Assembly (NCBI GenBank): GCA_021325365.1 | Contig: JAJPHF010000188.1 | Span: 26,358 to 90,357 of the forward strand | Length of the DNA: 64,000 bases | DNA from: Pseudomonadota bacterium | Lineage (GTDB): Bacteria > Chloroflexota > UBA6077 > JAJPHF01 | Direction: 5' to 3' | Part shown: positions 8,132-15,651 of the stretch, one piece after another | Layout of the letters: every line of letters starts with the position of its first letter | How positions within the stretch are numbered: the stretch's first letter is position 1 | Translations under genes and position numbers: made by a program | Notes under the pieces: model-generated | Told to the model about the DNA's origin: nothing | Databases searched by the model: none | What the model saw: only the letters and a program-made list of their open reading frames with translations

Positions 8132-9394
8132 ATGGCTATCAGCAGCGGTCGCTCCCGGAAGCCCACGGCCAATGGCCACCCGTCCGCCACCGAACCAGCA
8201 AGCAGGTACACGCCCGCCGACTACCAGGCCTTCCAGCACACCGGCCCGGGCACGCTCGCCGGCCGCTACCTGCGACGCTTCTGGCAGCCGGTGTACTCCG
8301 GCTGGCAGCTCAAGCCGGGCCACGCGGTGCCGCTTCGCGTGATGAGCGAGGACTTCACCCTCTATCGCGCCGAGGACGGCTGCCCGCACGTGGTGGCCTT
8401 CCGCTGCGCGCACCGAGGGACGCAGCTCTCCACTGGCTGGGTAGAGGGAGACTGTATCCGCTGCTTCTACCACGGCTGGAAGTACGACGCGACGGGGCAG
8501 TGCGTCGAGATGCCGGCTGAGGATCCCTCCTTCCCGCCCAAGGTGAAGATCCCGAGCTACCCGACCGCGGAGTACCTGGGCACGATCTTCGCCTACTTCG
8601 GGGAAGGCGAGCCGCCGCCGATGTGGCGCTTCCCGGTGATGGAGCAGCCCGGCATCATCCAGGCCTTCATCCGGCGCCGCGAGTGTAACTACTTCCAGAA
8701 CGTCGAGAACAGCGTGGACGAGGTGCACATCCCGTTCGTTCACCGCAGTCAGGCGTGGGACCCCGCGATCCACGCCCAGAGCATCCCGGAGATCGAGGCG
8801 GAGGAGACCGAGTACGGCCTGGCGCAGTACGGCATCCGCCCCGGCCAGGATGTCCGCGTGAGCCCGTTCATCATGCCGAACGTCCTGCACATCAAGGGCG
8901 GCTGGGACCCGGACGAGCCCGACGACTGGCTGTTCTGGCGCGTGCCGATCGACGACGAGAGCCACATGAACTGCGCGATCCGCCGCGTGCCGGTGACCGG
9001 CGAGGCGGCGCAGCAGTTCCAGGCGCAGATGGCGCAGCGGCGCGCGCGCATGGAGGGCCAGGAAAGCCCCGAGCAGATCGCCCAGCGGGTCCTGCGCGGC
9101 GAGCTGCGCGTGCAGGACCTCACGGACCGGCCGGACATCGTGATCATCCAGGATGAGGTGGCCCAGGTCGGCCAGGGGCGCATCCAGGACCACTCTCAAG
9201 AGCGCCTCGGCCGCTCCGACCGCGCCGTGATCCTGCTGCGCAAGCTTTGGGCGCGCGAGCTAGAGAAGCTGGCGACGGGCCAGCCGCTCACGCAGTGGCA
9301 CGTCCCGGACGACCTGGGCGCCACGCTGGGCCTCGATCGCATGGCGCTCAAGAACGTGAGTAACTGGCATCGCCCGGAGCGCGATGCGAAGTAG
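8132..9394 (+). CDS. Rieske oxygenase alpha subunit (family A of this window)
   Basis: 420 residues from ATG 8132 behind GGGAGAGCACGA. After a 35-residue polar N-terminal extension comes TGPGTLAGRYLRRFWQPV, then Rieske ligands C92/H94 (CAHRGTQLS) and C111/H114 (CFYHGWKY), and the iron site D196, H199, H204 in VDEVHIPFVHR. Family A also includes the genes at 22125, 51862, 54432 and 61333, all with the GTQLSTGWVEGD block. This is the most divergent member at the C-terminus: it lacks the ATSGV-type ending and continues to RPERDAK. It is probably a monooxygenase, demethylase or dioxygenase of an aromatic or heterocyclic acid. It stands alone, divergent from an SBP. Confidence 0.95.
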   Translation: MAISSGRSRKPTANGHPSATEPASRYTPADYQAFQHTGPGTLAGRYLRRFWQPVYSGWQLKPGHAVPLRVMSEDFTLYRAEDGCPHVVAFRCAHRGTQLSTGWVEGDCIRCFYHGWKYDATGQCVEMPAEDPSFPPKVKIPSYPTAEYLGTIFAYFGEGEPPPMWRFPVMEQPGIIQAFIRRRECNYFQNVENSVDEVHIPFVHRSQAWDPAIHAQSIPEIEAEETEYGLAQYGIRPGQDVRVSPFIMPNVLHIKGGWDPDEPDDWLFWRVPIDDESHMNCAIRRVPVTGEAAQQFQAQMAQRRARMEGQESPEQIAQRVLRGELRVQDLTDRPDIVIIQDEVAQVGQGRIQDHSQERLGRSDRAVILLRKLWARELEKLATGQPLTQWHVPDDLGATLGLDRMALKNVSNWHRPERDAK

Positions 9395-9400
9395 GGCGGG

Positions 9401-10402
9401 TCAGGAACTCAGCGGGATCGTCGTGCCGACGCCGCGCCGCGTCGCCCAGTCGAGCGCCCACTGCATAATCGGCACGTCCCAGCCGTACATGGCCGCCAGC
9501 TCGTAGACCACCGTCTGGTCGGGGCGCTCGCGCGCCGGGATCGTGCCCGCCATTACGTCGGCGAGCTGCTCATGGGGGTCGGCGTCCAGCGGCCGCCGCT
9601 CCGGCGCGCCGCCCGACCCACCGGCCGGGGCGTTGCCGGGGCGTGGCCCGCCGGGGGGCGGCGTGAGCGCCGCCGGCCGCTGCCGGGAGGGAAAGAACAG
9701 GCGCGCGGACTCCATGAGCGCCGGCGGGGCCGCGCGGGTCATCGTCACCAGCAGCGCGCCCGGCCGCACCCAGGCCGCCTCCAGCGCCGGGCGGCCGCGC
9801 GTGTTGCCCGTGGCCGTGATCACGTCGGCGCCCTGCACGGCGGCCTGGGCGGTCGCGACCGCTTCCACGGGCAGCCCCAACCGCGCACTCCATTCCGCGG
9901 CGAAGCGCTCGCGGTTGGCCGCCGTGGGGCTCCACACCCGCACCCGCTCCAGCGCCGGCAGCGCGTGGCGGAAGGTGCAGATGTGGCTGCGGGCCTGCTC
10001 GCCGCTCCCCAGGATGCAGAGCACGCGGGCGCTCTCGGGCGCCAAGTACTTTGCGCCCACGCCGGCCGGCACGGAGGTGCGCAGCACGTTCAGGTCGTCG
10101 CCGGCCAGCAGGGCCCGGATGCGTCCCGTCGCGTAGTCGAGCAGCACCATCAGGTGCATGTCGGGCGCGGCGAGGCCGCCCACGGCGGGGAAGATGCGGA
10201 CGGAGGCGCCCGGCGCGGCGGCGGTGGAGTAGACGGTGAAGCTGCCCTCCGCGCCGAACGGCAGGGTGACCTGGCCGACGAAGCCGCCGCGCCCTTGCGC
10301 CTGCTCCCACACCGCCGCCTCGATCGCCTGGAAGGCGCCCTCCAGGTTGCTCAGGTCCTCGACCAGCGGCCGGAGATCCGCCTGGGTGAGTAGCAGCGGC
10401 AC
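9401..10402 (-). CDS. ornithine cyclodeaminase/mu-crystallin family protein
   Basis: 333 residues from GTG 10402, chosen because AGGAGGAGG precedes it. Without that start the frame runs far upstream through the bicupin gene. N-terminal LLLTQADLRPLV, then FPAVGGLAAPDMHLMVLLDYATGRIRALL, and a Rossmann segment CILGSGEQARSHICTF followed by VRVWSPTAANRERFA and DVITATGN. This family makes NAD(P)-dependent cyclodeaminases and ketimine or imine reductases. A Pro/Gly-rich insert (about residues 235-275) interrupts the region before the conserved end (DPHEQLADVMAG). It is 44 bp downstream of the bicupin gene and probably co-transcribed. Confidence 0.88.
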   Translation of the reverse strand: MPLLLTQADLRPLVEDLSNLEGAFQAIEAAVWEQAQGRGGFVGQVTLPFGAEGSFTVYSTAAAPGASVRIFPAVGGLAAPDMHLMVLLDYATGRIRALLAGDDLNVLRTSVPAGVGAKYLAPESARVLCILGSGEQARSHICTFRHALPALERVRVWSPTAANRERFAAEWSARLGLPVEAVATAQAAVQGADVITATGNTRGRPALEAAWVRPGALLVTMTRAAPPALMESARLFFPSRQRPAALTPPPGGPRPGNAPAGGSGGAPERRPLDADPHEQLADVMAGTIPARERPDQTVVYELAAMYGWDVPIMQWALDWATRRGVGTTIPLSS

Positions 10403-10446
10403 GTGACGCCTCCTCCTGCCCGCCAGCCGGGCCCGCGTATCGCGCC

Positions 10447-11532
10447 CTAGACGGCGAGCGCGCGCAGCTTCTCGATCTGCTCGGGCGTCCGCAACTCGCC
10501 CGTGCGGACCGGCTCGACGAGCCGCTTGAGTGGCTTCGCCGCGTACATCACCAGGTAGGTGGCACGGTCCGCGACGCTCGAGTGCGCGACGCCGCGCGGA
10601 ACCTTCACGAAGTCGCCCGGCTCCAGCTCCACGCACCCCAGCTCGGTGAGGAGCGTGCGCGTCCCCGCGAGCTGGAACTGCACCTCGTCGAAGTTCAGGT
10701 GGCGGCGGTAATCGCTGCCCGTCGCCTGCACCACGCTGCACCAGCCGAGCCAGAAGGTCTGGGCTTTGTAGGCCCACTGGATGCCGGGCGGCTCTTCGGC
10801 GCCCGACCGCGGGTGCAGGACTTCCAGGCGCCGCGGGTCGTGCGCCGCGTGCGCCAGCAACAGCCGCTCGTCGCACGGCACGGTGAGCCCGGCACCCGCC
10901 GAGATCATCTCCGGCACGATCGCCGGCTCCCAGTCGCGGAACTCGTGCGGTCGCGAGAGGCGGACGGGCTCGAGCTGCCGCGCCACCGGCGCCCTGACGT
11001 AGAAGAGGAGGTGGATCTCCTGGCGGCCCCAGTTGTCGTGGGCCACGCCGACCGGGATGTTCACGAAGTCGCCCGGCTCCAGGTCCACGGTGCCAATCTC
11101 GGTGATGAGCTGCCGCGGGCCGCTCACCTGGTACGAGATCTCGTCCACGTCCGCGTTCCGGTGGTAGAACGGCTGGCGGCTGTTCATGTCCTGGTGCTCG
11201 ATGCGGACATCCTCGTTCTCGTACACCCACAGCGGCGGACTGAACCCTCGCGGCTCCCAGGCCACCGGCACGTGGACAACCTCGATGCCCTCGCGGTCGG
11301 GGCGCGGCCGGCCCTGGCCGCCGCTCGGCGGACCGTCGCCCGCACGGCTCGCGGGGCCGCTGTTGGCGCCAGCGCCCCCGGCCGGCCCGCCGGGCGCGTC
11401 GGGCTTGCCGACGGGCAGGGGCGCGAGCGGCCGGGCCCACGGCCCCTGGAGGAGGAGCGCCTCGTCGCGCTCGATCACGGTGACGTCGTCCACCCGGGGC
11501 CACCAGGCGAGGTGCTCTTGGACCGTGCGCAT
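10447..11532 (-). CDS. bicupin protein, possible ring-cleavage dioxygenase
   Basis: 361 residues from ATG 11532, preceded by AAGGAGGCGGAGCCC. Two cupin repeats are visible: the first around FYHRNADVDEISYQVSG and EPGDFVNIPVGVAHDN, the second around HLNFDEVQFQLAG and EPGDFVKVPRGVAHSS. Each has the His...Glu and later PxGxxH pattern that binds a divalent metal, although the second repeat is weaker in its first motif. The first repeat resembles homogentisate/gentisate dioxygenase-type cupins, but the total length is shorter and I do not assign a reaction. It is the first gene of a two-gene operon with the cyclodeaminase-like gene. Confidence 0.8.
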   Translation of the reverse strand: MRTVQEHLAWWPRVDDVTVIERDEALLLQGPWARPLAPLPVGKPDAPGGPAGGAGANSGPASRAGDGPPSGGQGRPRPDREGIEVVHVPVAWEPRGFSPPLWVYENEDVRIEHQDMNSRQPFYHRNADVDEISYQVSGPRQLITEIGTVDLEPGDFVNIPVGVAHDNWGRQEIHLLFYVRAPVARQLEPVRLSRPHEFRDWEPAIVPEMISAGAGLTVPCDERLLLAHAAHDPRRLEVLHPRSGAEEPPGIQWAYKAQTFWLGWCSVVQATGSDYRRHLNFDEVQFQLAGTRTLLTELGCVELEPGDFVKVPRGVAHSSVADRATYLVMYAAKPLKRLVEPVRTGELRTPEQIEKLRALAV

Positions 11533-11576
11533 GGGCTCCGCCTCCTTCGGTACCGGGCATCCGGACCAGTGGCGCC

Positions 11577-11606
11577 AGTGTAGCAGCGCGTGCGGCGGAG
11601 CGTCGA
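11577..11606 (-). promoter_or_regulatory. candidate promoter for the bicupin operon
   Basis: On the minus strand, TCGACG (11601-11606), an 18-bp spacer and TACACT (11577-11582), 45 bases ahead of the start at 11532. Confidence 0.45.
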
Positions 11607-11632
11607 ACCGGCGGCGCGCTGGGGCGGCCCGC

Positions 11633-12733
11633 TCAGTCGAGGAGGAGGGCATCCAGCCAGTCGATGACGTCGGCCTTGGAGCGGTCTTCGCGCGGGATGG
11701 CGTCCCAGGCGGTTTCGAACGCCAGGTAGAACTGCAGGACGCTCAGCTCGTCCTCGAACAGGATGTGCCCGGGGCCCCAGGTCGGCTCCCTCTGGTGGGC
11801 AATCGGCGCGCCGCGCATGATGGCGCGGACGGTGCTCTTCATCTCCAGCTCCAGCGACGGCGTCTCCTCGACCAGCCCGACCTCGTAATGCTCGTAGTCC
11901 CGGAGCAGCCTGATCCAGTGCCGCACGTGCTCACGGCGCCGCCGCGTGGAGCGCCGGTAAGGATCGACGCGCTCCCCGCTCACGTAGCGGGCGATGGCGG
12001 CCTTGGAGTGGATGCTGCGCTCGCCATGCGTCTCGAGCGTGCGCAGGAACTGCGCGTGGCGGGCCCGCGTGCGGGCGAGGTCGTGGCCGCGCAGCTCCTT
12101 GCTCATGATGGTGGGCTCCAGCGCCCGCGGGCTGAGGAGCCAGTCGGGGGGGCTGGTGAGCCTGGACGGCTCGGCCGCCACGAACAGCCGCTGCCCCGGG
12201 ATGGCCTCCAGCTCGCCCGCCGCATCCACCGCCCCGCTGCGGCCGCGCTCGTCGGCCGAGAACAGGCGCACCGTCGCCGGCTGGCTGCCCATCGGCGCAT
12301 AGCGGTGGCTCACGACCTCCCGCAGCTGCTCGAGCACCACCGCCCGGAGCGTGTGAGGCGTCGTCGGGCGCGCCGCCGGGACCAGCCGGTAGTAGCGCAC
12401 CTCCTCATCGGTCAGCGGCTGGCCATCGTACAGCCAGAGGATGGCGTCGATCTGGGCGCGCTCCAGCTCCAGGCCCCAGTGGAGGATGGCCGCGAGCCGC
12501 GTGCGGCTCACCCAGCGGTCGCGCTTCTCCAGCGAGACTTCGAGCTGCTCCAAGTCGGAGACGTGCTTCTGGAAGGCGACGCCCCGCGTGCGGTCGGCCA
12601 CCGCCTTCTGGGTGTTCGCCTCCGCGCTGCGGCGCCCGGGGTCCTTGGCGCGGCAGCGAGCCGGATAGCTGGCGCGGGCCGCCGCGACCAACCGGCTCAC
12701 CAGTCGATAGCGATCAAGTGGATGCGGGAACAT
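11633..12733 (-). CDS. hypothetical protein with a possible helix-turn-helix segment
   Basis: 366 residues from ATG 12733 (GAGG six bases upstream). No family was recognised with confidence. Around residues 58-95 a stretch (SLEKRDRWVSRTRLA, then an amphipathic helix and LTDEEVRYY) looks like a helix-turn-helix, and the protein is Arg-rich and soluble. The C-terminus (LSVLQFYLAFETAWDAI) is a predicted helix. It is monocistronic between unrelated catabolic genes. Its promoter region contains a GAATAT repeat pair, also found once 142 bp further upstream, which would suit an autoregulatory DNA-binding protein (inference). Confidence 0.6.
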   Translation of the reverse strand: MFPHPLDRYRLVSRLVAAARASYPARCRAKDPGRRSAEANTQKAVADRTRGVAFQKHVSDLEQLEVSLEKRDRWVSRTRLAAILHWGLELERAQIDAILWLYDGQPLTDEEVRYYRLVPAARPTTPHTLRAVVLEQLREVVSHRYAPMGSQPATVRLFSADERGRSGAVDAAGELEAIPGQRLFVAAEPSRLTSPPDWLLSPRALEPTIMSKELRGHDLARTRARHAQFLRTLETHGERSIHSKAAIARYVSGERVDPYRRSTRRRREHVRHWIRLLRDYEHYEVGLVEETPSLELEMKSTVRAIMRGAPIAHQREPTWGPGHILFEDELSVLQFYLAFETAWDAIPREDRSKADVIDWLDALLLD

Positions 12734-12744
12734 CGCGAGCCTCG

Positions 12745-12779
12745 TTGAATATTCCGGTCGAATATAGCCGCGGATAATA
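12745..12779. repeat. GAATAT repeat pair, copy 1 (overlaps promoter)
   Basis: GAATAT at 12747-12752 and 12760-12765, spaced 13 bases start to start, followed by AGC-GCGGATAA. The second unit contains the minus-strand -10 TATATT of the HTH-like gene. Copy 2 has the same internal arrangement. Confidence 0.7.
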
Positions 12780-12789
12780 ATCTGCTCAA
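12761..12789 (-). promoter_or_regulatory. promoter of the HTH-like gene
   Basis: On the minus strand, TTGAGC (12784-12789), a 17-bp spacer and TATATT (12761-12766), 28 bases before the ATG at 12733. It overlaps repeat copy 1, so a protein bound there would block it. Confidence 0.55.
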
Positions 12790-12886
12790 TTCGCTCGCGC
12801 GGCGCGAGCCGGTGGCGGCGGATACTGCCGCGCGACTCGGCGGGGTGGGAATGCCCCGTTCACGAGGGCGTGAGCATCGGGCCGGC

Positions 12887-12921
12887 TTGAATATCCGTGC
12901 TGAATATAGCGGCGAATAAAA
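12887..12921. repeat. GAATAT repeat pair, copy 2
   Basis: GAATAT at 12889-12894 and 12902-12907 with the same 13-base spacing as copy 1, followed by AGCGGCGAATAA. No good -35 is seen at the matching place, so this may be a second operator or a duplicated relic. Confidence 0.65.
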
Positions 12922-13009
12922 GCCGCGAGTATATGACACATCGGCTTGCGAGCCGCTCGGCCCTACGCGGCCAGAACCCGCTGCACCCCAGTACGTCAGA
13001 GGCCGAGCA

Positions 13010-13249
13010 ACGGTCGTTGCCAGGGTGTGGCCGGGCGAGAGCCGGCGCAGGTCGCGCGCCGTCAGGCTCTCCCACCAGGTGAGGCGCAGCATCTGCCCGT
13101 CGTCGGTCGTCGAGCCAAAGACCGTCCCGCCCAGCGCGCGGGGCGCCGGCCGGCGCGCGCTGGATAGCGTCCGTCCGGGCCGGGTCGGCCCCCGCGGGCT
13201 CGGCCCGGTAACGGGTGAGGGCGATGAACAGCGCCGCGCGCTGGGACAC
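13010..13249 (-). pseudogene. possible decayed coding fragment
   Basis: Reading the minus strand, MSQRAALFIALTRYRAEP in one frame (from GTG 13249) seems to continue in another frame as GTVFGSTTDDGQMLRLTWWE and SLTARDLRRLSPGH. Both pieces look protein-like, yet neither frame is long or complete. I do not recognise the family. The rest of the 12734-13255 gap holds only the GAATAT repeats and unusually AT-rich patches. Confidence 0.25.
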
Positions 13250-13255
13250 GATAGG

Positions 13256-14464
13256 CTATCGGCCGGCGGGCGCTGGCGACGCGGGCCGCGCGATGCGGCC
13301 GAGGCCGCCGTACTCGCCCTCCGGCGTGTAGAAACCAGGGTAGTCGCGGCGTTCGCGCGGCAGGGTGATCATCGGCTCGTTCTGCGCCGGGTCGCGGAGG
13401 ACGGCGAAGGGGTCCGCGCCGCGCTCGATTGCCGCCAGGCTGTCGAGCAGCAGCTTGCGGTAGAGCAGGATGCCCCTGTCCGAGGTGGCCAGGTGCTCCT
13501 GCGTGCGGTCCACGAGCGCGCCCTGCTCGACCCAGGCCAGCATGTCCTGCGGCGGCACCGCGTCGGGCGGCCCGATGAACTGCCCCTGGGCGTTGAACCA
13601 CTCCTCGCGCGTGACCGGCACCTCGCGCTGTGCCGGCACGTCGGGCGCGCGGCGGACGCCCTGGTAGCGGTACTGAATCGTGTGCGTGTCGTCCACCGGC
13701 ACGCGGATCTGGAACAGCGGCCGCCGCTCGTCGCCAACGGACAGGGTGTTCGGGAAGAGCACCGGGTGGCCGATCTGCCACTCGTCGCAGTCCTCGGACT
13801 CGCCCGCCAGCAGGCGCCGCTTGATGATCCCGTAGGCGAACACGTCGAAGGCGATCCGCTCGTGGCGTGGCGGCGTTACCTTCGGCGTCTGGCCCTGCCG
13901 GCTCAGCACGTAGTTGCCATAGTAGCCGTGCAGGTGCTCGACGTGGACGGGGTCCAGCGAGTTCTCCATGCACTGGAGCCAGTTGCAGGGTAGCGGCACG
14001 ATCTGGATGGACTTGTCCAGGTCGTCGCGCACCAACAGATCGTAGCACGGCAGGAGCGGCGCGGGCGCGGGCCCGAGGTAGGCGAAGACCAGCCCGCCCA
14101 GCTCCTGCACGGGGTAGGCGGTGATCTTGAGCTGCAGGCAGGCGGGCTCGAACGGCATGTCCACCACCCGCCCCGCGGCGTTGTAGGTCCAGCCGTGGTA
14201 GGCGCAGCGCAGGCCGTTCGCCTGGGGCACGCCGAGCGCCAGCGAGAGGCCACGGTGGGCGCAGCGCGGACCCACCAGCCCGTACTCCCCGGCCGGCGTG
14301 CGGAACAGCACGAGGTCCTCGCCCAGCAGCCGCACGCGCTGCACCGGCTCGCGCGCCAGCTCGGCGGCCGCGCCCACCGGCTGCCAGTAGCGGCGCAGCA
14401 GGTTGCCCATCGGGGTCCCCGGCCCCACGCGCGATAGCTGCTCGTTCTGCTCCTGTGTGATCAC
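13256..14464 (-). CDS. Rieske oxygenase alpha subunit, phthalate-dioxygenase-like
   Basis: 402 residues from GTG 14464 with GGAGGG upstream. The start (ITQEQNEQLSRVGPGTPMG) matches phthalate-dioxygenase-type enzymes. Rieske ligands are C68/H70 (CAHRG) and C87/H90 (CAYHGW). The iron site lies in ENSLDPVHVEHLH, with D171, H174 and H179. The catalytic domain continues to ALVDRTQEHLATSDRGI, which is typical of this clade. It is divergent from nothing and follows its own promoter; the upstream minus-strand neighbour is a BphC-like extradiol dioxygenase, so ring hydroxylation and ring cleavage may be linked. Confidence 0.95.
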   Translation of the reverse strand: MITQEQNEQLSRVGPGTPMGNLLRRYWQPVGAAAELAREPVQRVRLLGEDLVLFRTPAGEYGLVGPRCAHRGLSLALGVPQANGLRCAYHGWTYNAAGRVVDMPFEPACLQLKITAYPVQELGGLVFAYLGPAPAPLLPCYDLLVRDDLDKSIQIVPLPCNWLQCMENSLDPVHVEHLHGYYGNYVLSRQGQTPKVTPPRHERIAFDVFAYGIIKRRLLAGESEDCDEWQIGHPVLFPNTLSVGDERRPLFQIRVPVDDTHTIQYRYQGVRRAPDVPAQREVPVTREEWFNAQGQFIGPPDAVPPQDMLAWVEQGALVDRTQEHLATSDRGILLYRKLLLDSLAAIERGADPFAVLRDPAQNEPMITLPRERRDYPGFYTPEGEYGGLGRIARPASPAPAGR

Positions 14465-14500
14465 GGCTCCCTCCTGTCCGCGCGCCGGTGCTTGACGGCC

Positions 14501-14529
14501 ATCATGCGGGCCGCCCGCTCCGGCAACAA
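14501..14529 (-). promoter_or_regulatory. candidate promoter for the Rieske gene at 14464
   Basis: On the minus strand, TTGTTG (14524-14529), a 17-bp spacer and CATGAT (14501-14506), about 37 bases before the GTG start. Confidence 0.45.
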
Positions 14530-14550
14530 TTGGCGCGCCCGCGCGCTGGC

Positions 14551-15447
14551 TCAGGACGCTCCAGGGGCGGCGCGCTGCCAGGCCGCGGCGCGGGCGCCCA
14601 CGAACTGGTGGCCCCAGAGGCTGGCCCGGTCGAGCCGCGCCACGGTCCAGGTCGCCTCGTCAATCAACCGGCCGCCCGCCCCGTACTCGATGTCCACGCC
14701 GGATGGGCTCTCCAGGTAGAAGGAGAACACCAGGTCGTTGCTGTGCCGGCCGAGCGTCTTGGCGAGCGGCACGCCCCGCGCCCGGCACAGGTCGTAGGTC
14801 ACGCCCACGTCGTCCGGGTCGCGGACCTCGAGCATGAGATGGTGCAGGCCGATCTTCTGGGTGCCGAGCGCCAGCGAGTGGTGGCGCGCGTTGCAGCGCA
14901 GGAACGCCATCCGCAGCCGCGCATTGTCGAACGTGTCGCTCACGCGGAAGCCGAGCACGCCGGTGTAGAAGTCGCGGCAGGCGTCGAGGTCGGCGACGCC
15001 GAGGACGACGTGGCCGAGGCCGAGGGCGCCCGCGACGAAGCCGCTGATCGGCCGCGTGGGCGCGAACGGCGCCGCCGCGCGCTCCGGGCCGTTGAACAGC
15101 TCGAGCGCGTGGCCGGCCGGGTCGGCGCAGCGCACGAGCGCCTGCACGCCGCGCGCGGCGCACTCGGCCGCGCTGCCCCACGCGGGCGCGCGGCCCGCGG
15201 CGGCCAGCGCGCGCCCGGCCGCGTCCAGCGCCGCGGCGCTCGGCACCTCCCAGCCCAGGTAGGCGAGGCCGTTCGTGGCGCCGGGATGGATGGCGAGCCG
15301 ATATGCCCGCTCGTCCAGGCGGAGCCGCACGCTGCCATCCGGCCCGGGCGCGCCGAGCGGCGTGCCCAGCACGTCCGGCCCGAAGCTGGCCCACGCCCCA
15401 GGATCGGTGGCGGTGAGGCCGAGGTAGCCTAGGGCGGTCACCTGCAT
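14551..15447 (-). CDS. BphC-like type I extradiol dioxygenase (2,3-dihydroxybiphenyl dioxygenase family)
   Basis: 298 residues from ATG 15447 (GGGAGACG upstream); the long open frame beyond it is a shadow of the opposite Rieske gene. Two vicinal-oxygen-chelate repeats are present. The C-terminal repeat has the metal triad expected for extradiol enzymes: His in LGHVVLGVADLDACRDFY, His in GLHHLMLEV and Glu in GVDIEYG. HHSLAL and HSNDLVFSFYLESPSG also fit the active site. It should cleave a catecholic ring next to the hydroxyls using Fe(II) or Mn(II). An MhpC-like hydrolase that could process such a product is at 17124. Confidence 0.9.
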   Translation of the reverse strand: MQVTALGYLGLTATDPGAWASFGPDVLGTPLGAPGPDGSVRLRLDERAYRLAIHPGATNGLAYLGWEVPSAAALDAAGRALAAAGRAPAWGSAAECAARGVQALVRCADPAGHALELFNGPERAAAPFAPTRPISGFVAGALGLGHVVLGVADLDACRDFYTGVLGFRVSDTFDNARLRMAFLRCNARHHSLALGTQKIGLHHLMLEVRDPDDVGVTYDLCRARGVPLAKTLGRHSNDLVFSFYLESPSGVDIEYGAGGRLIDEATWTVARLDRASLWGHQFVGARAAAWQRAAPGAS

Positions 15448-15463
15448 CGCGTCGTCTCCCGCG

Positions 15464-15492
15464 TTGTCCACGTTCCGGGCCCGTGATAGACT
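15464..15492 (+). promoter_or_regulatory. sigma-70-type promoter for the Rieske/hydrolase/SBP operon
   Basis: TTGTCC (15464-15469), a 17-bp spacer and TAGACT (15487-15492), 160 bases before the ATG at 15652. It starts 17 bp from the divergent BphC-like start. Confidence 0.55.
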
Positions 15493-15651
15493 ACGCTGCG
15501 CTGGCGGCTGACCGCAACCGGGCGCAACCCCCGGCTGCTCCCGGGAGGGGCGTGGCAGGAGGGTGCAACCAGTCCCCAGCGCCCGGTCGCGGCGAGCCGC
15601 CCCACCGGGCTGGGCGCCGGCTCGTAAGCAGCTGATCGTGGAGAGAGCCCC

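Noticed and set aside
9401..11560. 719-residue open frame on the minus strand
   Set aside because: The cyclodeaminase-like protein starts at GTG 10402 behind AGGAGGAGG; the rest is a shadow of the bicupin gene.
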